Assembly (NCBI RefSeq): GCF_000222605.1
Contig: NZ_AFWF01000319.1
Location: 31,566 to 95,565 of the forward strand
DNA length: 64,000 bases
Direction: 5' to 3'
From: Vibrio ichthyoenteri ATCC 700023
GTDB taxonomy: Bacteria > Pseudomonadota > Gammaproteobacteria > Enterobacterales > Vibrionaceae
Position 1 is the stretch's first letter. Each line of letters begins with the position of its first letter. The position numbers and the translations under genes are program-made. Below, piece by piece: positions 59,051 to 64,000 of this stretch. The notes under the pieces were generated by a model. It was not told where the DNA came from, made no database searches, and worked only from the letters and a program-made list of their open reading frames with translations.

Positions 59051-59485
59051 ATGCGTTTGAATACTCTATCACCGGCTGCTGGCTCTAAACATGCTCCTAA
59101 GCGTGTAGGTCGCGGTATCGGTTCAGGCCTAGGCAAAACTGCCGGCCGTGGTCATAAAGGCCAAAAGTCGCGTTCTGGCGGTAAAGTTCGTCCAGGTTTT
59201 GAAGGCGGTCAAATGCCTCTGAAACAACGTCTACCTAAATTCGGTTTCACTTCTCGTAAGAGCCTAGTGTCTGCTGAAATTCGTCTAGCTGAGCTAGCGA
59301 AGGTTGAAGGTGACGTGGTAGATCTAAACAGCCTTAAAGCTGCTAACCTAATCACTAAGAACATCGAGTTCGTTAAGATCGTTCTTTCTGGTGAAGTTAA
59401 CAAAGCGATGACTGTTAAAGGTCTACGCGTGACTAAAGGCGCTAAAGCTGCAATCGAAGCTGCAGGCGGTAAAATCGAAGAATAA
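59051..59485 (+). CDS. rplO: Ribosomal protein L15
   Basis: 144 residues, late 50S assembly protein. The Gly/Arg-rich N-terminus [27 protein letters not shown] is typical. Precedes secY by 20 bases. Confidence 0.98.
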   Translation: MRLNTLSPAAGSKHAPKRVGRGIGSGLGKTAGRGHKGQKSRSGGKVRPGFEGGQMPLKQRLPKFGFTSRKSLVSAEIRLAELAKVEGDVVDLNSLKAANLITKNIEFVKIVLSGEVNKAMTVKGLRVTKGAKAAIEAAGGKIEE

Positions 59486-59505
59486 TCTTCGAAGGAAAGG
59501 TACAG

Positions 59506-60840
59506 ATGGCTAAAAAACCAGGACAAGATTTTAGTAGTGCGAAAAATGGATTGGCGGAGCTTAAATCGCGCCTTTTGTTTGTATTAGGTGCTCTTTTAGT
59601 ATTCCGCGCCGGTTCATTCGTACCAATCCCTGGTATTGACGCTGCTGTACTTGCCGATTTGTTCGAACAGCAAAAAGGTACCATCGTAGAAATGTTTAAC
59701 ATGTTCTCCGGTGGTGCTCTTGAGCGTGCGTCTATATTAGCGTTGGGCATCATGCCGTATATTTCGGCGTCAATTGTTGTCCAACTGCTAACCGTAGTTC
59801 ATCCAGCGTTAGCTGAACTCAAGAAAGAGGGTGAAGCAGGCCGTCGTAAGATAAGCCAATACACACGCTACGGCACGCTTGTACTTGCAACATTCCAAGC
59901 TATTGGTATTGCAACTGGCCTACCAAACATGGTCGATAATTTGGTTGTTATCAACCAAACCATGTTTACGCTAATTGCTACCGTAAGTTTAGTAACCGGT
60001 ACCATGTTCTTAATGTGGTTAGGTGAACAAATTACAGAGCGCGGAATTGGTAACGGTATTTCGGTACTGATTTTTGCAGGTATTGTTGCTGGATTGCCTT
60101 CGGCAATCGGTCAAACAATCGAGCAAGCGCGTCAAGGTGAACTGCATGTACTTCTTCTGCTGTTGATTGCGGTACTCGCTTTTGCGGTAATTTACTTTGT
60201 TGTTTTCATGGAGCGTGGTCAACGTCGTATCGTTGTAAACTACGCGAAGCGTCAACAAGGTCGTAAAGTATTTGCTGCGCAAAGCACTCACTTGCCACTT
60301 AAAATTAATATGGCAGGTGTTATTCCAGCAATCTTCGCATCAAGCATTATCCTGTTCCCAGGAACATTGGCGCAGTGGTTTGGTCAGAATGGTGAGAGCA
60401 GCGCGTTCGGTTGGTTAACTGACGTGTCATTAGCTCTTAGCCCAGGTCAACCTCTGTATGTAATGCTTTATGCAGCAGCGATTATCTTCTTCTGCTTCTT
60501 CTACACGGCGTTGGTATTCAACCCGCGTGAAACAGCAGATAACTTGAAGAAGTCTGGTGCATTCGTACCCGGTATCCGCCCAGGCGAGCAGACAGCGAAA
60601 TACATTGATAAAGTGATGACACGTTTAACCCTAGCGGGCGCACTGTACATTACCTTTATCTGTCTGATCCCAGAGTTCATGATGGTCGCGTGGAACGTAC
60701 GTTTCTACTTCGGCGGTACATCACTACTAATCGTAGTGGTTGTAATCATGGATTTCATGGCACAGGTACAGACTCATATGATGTCCCAACAGTATGATTC
60801 TGTGTTGAAAAAAGCGAATCTGAAAGGCTATGGCCGTTAA
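59506..60840 (+). CDS. secY: Preprotein translocase subunit SecY
   Basis: 444-residue inner-membrane channel with ten transmembrane helices. It moves unfolded proteins with SecE, SecG and Sec[16 protein letters not shown] (helix 2b), the plug region at about 60-75 and [23 protein letters not shown] (the C5 loop that contacts SecA) are recognisable. Also needed for export of the signal-peptide proteins in this window. Confidence 0.98.
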   Translation: MAKKPGQDFSSAKNGLAELKSRLLFVLGALLVFRAGSFVPIPGIDAAVLADLFEQQKGTIVEMFNMFSGGALERASILALGIMPYISASIVVQLLTVVHPALAELKKEGEAGRRKISQYTRYGTLVLATFQAIGIATGLPNMVDNLVVINQTMFTLIATVSLVTGTMFLMWLGEQITERGIGNGISVLIFAGIVAGLPSAIGQTIEQARQGELHVLLLLLIAVLAFAVIYFVVFMERGQRRIVVNYAKRQQGRKVFAAQSTHLPLKINMAGVIPAIFASSIILFPGTLAQWFGQNGESSAFGWLTDVSLALSPGQPLYVMLYAAAIIFFCFFYTALVFNPRETADNLKKSGAFVPGIRPGEQTAKYIDKVMTRLTLAGALYITFICLIPEFMMVAWNVRFYFGGTSLLIVVVVIMDFMAQVQTHMMSQQYDSVLKKANLKGYGR

Positions 60841-60879
60841 TACGGCGGTAACCTCAGATTTCATTTACGGAGTTTAGCA

Positions 60880-60993
60880 ATGAAAGTTCGTGCTTCCGTT
60901 AAAAAAATCTGCCGTAACTGTAAAGTAATCAAGCGTAACGGTGTCGTTCGCGTGATTTGCAGTGAGCCAAAGCATAAACAGCGCCAAGGCTAA
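60880..60993 (+). CDS. rpmJ: Ribosomal protein L36 (zinc form)
   Basis: 37-codon gene. The sequence [20 protein letters not shown] and on gives the zinc ligands C11, C14, C27 and H32. GGAG lies seven bases before the ATG at 60880. Last gene of the spc operon, 39 bases after secY. In many bacteria a zinc-free paralogue is made under zinc limitation; none is in this window. Confidence 0.97.
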
Positions 60994-61010
60994 TCAGCAG
61001 AAATTTTTAC

Positions 61011-61039
61011 TTGAAATGTAAGGTAGTGTCGAGTATATT
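61011..61039 (+). promoter_or_regulatory. Alpha operon promoter
   Basis: TTGAAA (61011-61016), 17 bases, TATATT (61034-61039), then CCTCGGCC, a GC-rich discriminator. The same bases form a hairpin, AAGGTAG with CTACCTT (about 61019-61053), followed by TTTT, so the spc operon end and this promoter appear to overlap. Confidence 0.75.
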
Positions 61040-61045
61040 CCTCGG

Positions 61046-61141
61046 CCTACCTTTTGCGTGCAAAAGAAGTAGTACTCCGCAGCGTATCCGAGACGGGCTT
61101 TGCTGCGGCTAATTCTTTTATGAAACACTATGGAGTGAATA
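61046..61141 (+). promoter_or_regulatory. Alpha operon leader (S4 repressor site region)
   Basis: About 96 untranslated bases between the predicted start and rpsM, GC-rich and self-complementary (for instance CCGCAGC against GCTGCGG at 61077-61083 and 61102-61108). In enterics S4 binds a pseudoknot here to shut off translation of rpsM. Position and structure agree, but I did not fold it. Confidence 0.55.
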
Positions 61142-61498
61142 ATGGCCCGTATAGCAGGCATTAACATTCCTGATCAAAAACATGCTGTGATTGCACTAAC
61201 GTCAATCTACGGCATCGGTAAGACTCGCTCAAAAGCTATCCTAGCTGAAGTGGGTATTGCTGAAGATGTTAAGATCAGTGAACTATCTGATGAACAGATC
61301 GATCAACTGCGTGATGGTGTAGCTAAATACACTGTAGAAGGTGATCTACGTCGTGAAGTATCTATGAACATCAAGCGTCTTATGGACCTTGGTTGTTACC
61401 GTGGTCTTCGTCATCGTCGCAGTCTACCACTACGTGGACAGCGTACTAAAACCAACGCTCGCACCCGCAAGGGTCCGCGTAAGCCGATCAAGAAATAG
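61142..61498 (+). CDS. rpsM: Ribosomal protein S13
   Basis: 118 residues, 30S head, contacts P-site t[33 protein letters not shown] and [25 protein letters not shown]. First gene of the alpha operon. Confidence 0.98.
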   Translation: MARIAGINIPDQKHAVIALTSIYGIGKTRSKAILAEVGIAEDVKISELSDEQIDQLRDGVAKYTVEGDLRREVSMNIKRLMDLGCYRGLRHRRSLPLRGQRTKTNARTRKGPRKPIKK

Positions 61499-61510
61499 TC
61501 GGGAAGGTAG

Positions 61511-61906
<396 letters not shown>

Positions 61907-61933
61907 CGTTTCTAGGACAATTGGAGAAGAATC

Positions 61934-62554
61934 ATGGCAAGATATTTGGGTCCTAAGCTTAAGCTTAGCCGTCGTGAAGGCACAGACTTATTCCTTAAGT
62001 CTGGTGTTCGTGCGATCGATACCAAGTGTAAAATTGATAACGCACCAGGTGTACACGGCGCTCGTCGCGGTCGTCTATCTGAGTATGGCGTTCAGCTTCG
62101 TGAGAAGCAAAAAGTTCGTCGTATGTACGGCGTTCTAGAAAAACAATTCCGTAACTACTACAAAGAAGCTGCGCGCCTTAAAGGCAACACAGGTGAAAAC
62201 CTGCTTCAACTTCTTGAAGGTCGTCTTGATAACGTAGTTTACCGTATGGGTTTTGGTGCTACTCGCGCTGAAGCACGTCAGCTAGTTAGCCACAAAGCTA
62301 TCGTAGTTAACGGTAAAGTTGTAAACGTTCCTTCTTTCAAAGTAGCGGCAAACGACGTTGTTGCAATTCGCGAGAAAGCTAAACAGCAATCTCGTATTAA
62401 AGCATCTCTAGAAGTTGCTGAACAACGCGAAAAACCAACTTGGATTGAAGTAGATGGCGGTAAGATGGAAGGTACATTCAAGCGTAAGCCTGAGCGTTCT
62501 GATCTGTCAGCTGACATCAACGAACAATTGATCGTCGAGCTTTACTCTAAGTAA
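61934..62554 (+). CDS. rpsD: Ribosomal protein S4
   Basis: 206 residues, primary 16S binder, antitermination factor and, in enterics, repressor of the alpha operon. [23 protein letters not shown] and the S4 RNA-binding domain [30 protein letters not shown]. No zinc cysteines in the N-terminus. Confidence 0.98.
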   Translation: MARYLGPKLKLSRREGTDLFLKSGVRAIDTKCKIDNAPGVHGARRGRLSEYGVQLREKQKVRRMYGVLEKQFRNYYKEAARLKGNTGENLLQLLEGRLDNVVYRMGFGATRAEARQLVSHKAIVVNGKVVNVPSFKVAANDVVAIREKAKQQSRIKASLEVAEQREKPTWIEVDGGKMEGTFKRKPERSDLSADINEQLIVELYSK

Positions 62555-62578
62555 GGTTTAAACTAAAGAGAGGACACA

Positions 62579-63571
62579 ATGCAGGGTTCTGTAACAGAAT
62601 TTCTTAAGCCACGTCTTGTTGACATCGAACAAATCAGCACGACACACGCAAAAGTAACTCTTGAGCCGTTAGAGCGTGGTTTCGGCCATACTCTTGGTAA
62701 TGCACTTCGCCGAATTCTTCTATCTTCTATGCCGGGTTGTGCGGTTACTGAAGTTGAGATTGAAGGCGTTCTACACGAATACAGCACTAAAGAAGGCGTT
62801 CAAGAAGATATTCTTGAAATCCTACTGAACCTTAAAGGTTTGGCTGTACGCGTTGCCGAAGGCAAAGATGAAGTGTTTATTACGCTGAATAAATCAGGCT
62901 CGGGCCCTGTGGTTGCAGGTGACATCACCCATGATGGTGATGTAGAGATCACTAACCCTGAACACGTTATTTGTCACCTAACGGATGACAACGCTGAGAT
63001 CGCTATGCGTATCAAAGTTGAACGTGGTCGTGGTTATGTTCCTGCTTCTGCTCGTATCCATACCGAAGAAGATGAGCGTCCTATTGGTCGCCTACTGGTT
63101 GACGCAACATACAGTCCAGTAGACAAGATTGCTTATTCTGTTGACGCGGCTCGTGTAGAGCAACGTACAGACTTAGACAAGCTTGTTATCGATATGGAAA
63201 CGAACGGTACTCTAGACCCTGAGGAAGCAATCCGTCGTGCAGCTACTATCCTAGCTGAACAACTGGATGCGTTCGTAGATCTTCGTGATGTACGTGTACC
63301 TGAGGAGAAGGAAGAGAAGCCTGAATTTGATCCTATCCTACTGCGTCCTGTAGACGATCTTGAACTAACAGTTCGCTCTGCTAACTGTTTGAAAGCAGAA
63401 GCGATTCACTACATCGGTGATCTTGTACAGCGTACTGAGGTTGAGCTACTTAAAACGCCTAACCTTGGTAAAAAATCTCTTACTGAGATTAAAGACGTAC
63501 TTGCATCACGTGGTCTGTCTCTGGGCATGCGCCTAGAAAACTGGCCACCAGCGTCTATCGCTGAAGATTAA
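62579..63571 (+). CDS. rpoA: RNA polymerase alpha subunit
   Basis: 330 residues. N-terminal dimerisation domain (1-235, [26 protein letters not shown]), a flexible linker rich in Glu, and a C-terminal domain (about 250-330, [23 protein letters not shown]) with the arginine that reads UP elements and contacts CRP. Between rpsD and rplQ as in all gammaproteobacteria. Confidence 0.98.
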   Translation: MQGSVTEFLKPRLVDIEQISTTHAKVTLEPLERGFGHTLGNALRRILLSSMPGCAVTEVEIEGVLHEYSTKEGVQEDILEILLNLKGLAVRVAEGKDEVFITLNKSGSGPVVAGDITHDGDVEITNPEHVICHLTDDNAEIAMRIKVERGRGYVPASARIHTEEDERPIGRLLVDATYSPVDKIAYSVDAARVEQRTDLDKLVIDMETNGTLDPEEAIRRAATILAEQLDAFVDLRDVRVPEEKEEKPEFDPILLRPVDDLELTVRSANCLKAEAIHYIGDLVQRTEVELLKTPNLGKKSLTEIKDVLASRGLSLGMRLENWPPASIAED

Positions 63572-63597
63572 TCGATACTAGTTAGAAGGATTAGGTC

Positions 63598-63978
63598 ATG
63601 CGCCATCGTAAGAGTGGTCGTCAACTCAACCGCAACAGCTCACATCGTAAAGCGATGTTCAGCAATATGGCTAGCTCTTTAGTACGTCATGAAGTTATCA
63701 AGACTACATTGCCTAAAGCAAAAGAGCTACGTCGCGTAGTTGAGCCTTTGATTACACTAGCTAAGACTGACAGTGTTGCTAACCGTCGTCTTGCATTTGC
63801 ACGCACTCGTGATAACGAAGTTGTTGCAAAACTGTTTAACGAACTAGGTCCACGTTTTGCTGCTCGTCAGGGCGGTTACACTCGTATCCTAAAAGCTGGC
63901 TTCCGTGCTGGTGATAAAGCTCCAATGGCTTACATTGAGCTTGTTGATCGCCCAGCTGCTGAAGAAGCTGCTGAGTAA
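63598..63978 (+). CDS. rplQ: Ribosomal protein L17
   Basis: 126 residues. [29 protein letters not shown] is the family start and the short acidic tail AEEAAE ends it. Last gene of the alpha operon. Only 22 bases follow before the window ends, so no terminator can be assigned. Confidence 0.98.
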
Positions 63979-64000
63979 TCAGGTTCGAAAGACCAAAAAA

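Noticed and set aside
63979-64000. Possible terminator after rplQ
   Set aside because: GGTTCGAAAGACC is seen, but the sequence ends before a stem and T run could be confirmed.

Overview
This window is chromosomal DNA from a gammaproteobacterium of the family Vibrionaceae, almost certainly a Vibrio. The evidence is gene content and order: a complete argCBGH cluster divergent from argE, the pilMNOPQ-aroK-aroB-damX-dam-rpe-gph-trpS run, the sodium-motor gene motX next to purA, a hybrid peroxiredoxin-glutaredoxin beside oxyR, and the S10-spc-alpha ribosomal protein operons. The order matches what I recall of Vibrio cholerae chromosome 1. The argininosuccinate lyase is single-domain, as I recall for V. 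cholerae and unlike vibrios with an ArgH-ArgA fusion. I cannot name the species.

Layout. 1-7632: phosphoenolpyruvate carboxylase (5' part only) and arginine biosynthesis, with a probable ArgR box between argE and argC. 7647-8398: a palindromic repeat, a DUF3624 membrane protein and a 32-residue YnhF-like membrane peptide. 8432-11976: a redox block of a stand-alone dihydrolipoamide dehydrogenase-like enzyme, the peroxiredoxin-glutaredoxin hybrid and OxyR, with a well-phased OxyR operator. 12002-19112: PBP1A divergent from the type IV pilus assembly operon pilMNOPQ. 19193-26127: the aroK-to-trpS block. 26235-32108: pabA, argD, astA, astD and a DUF1338 enzyme, linking arginine synthesis to succinylarginine catabolism. 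32134-37809, mostly minus strand: crp, prkB, yheU, yheT, a TIGR02444 gene and the ABC-F factor yheS. 37944-41312: kefG, a frameshifted kefB, yheV and slyD. 41372-49869: isoaspartyl peptidase, purA, motX, an exported amidohydrolase, RNase R and RlmB. 50002-63978: 28 genes for ribosomal proteins, SecY and RNA polymerase alpha, with three recognisable promoters and structured leaders.

The window is almost entirely conserved core genome. I see no insertion sequence, prophage, integron, CRISPR array, rRNA or tRNA. The points worth a second look are small: a one-base frameshift in kefB lying on a slippery heptamer; an 18-bp perfect inverted repeat that buries the pilM ribosome binding site; an orphan Lpd with a three-cysteine C-terminal tail beside the peroxide-defence genes; two different palindromic repeat elements; an exported MtaD-like amidohydrolase with a likely CRP site upstream; and a FliA-type promoter for motX. 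I did not find a wholly new multi-gene system.
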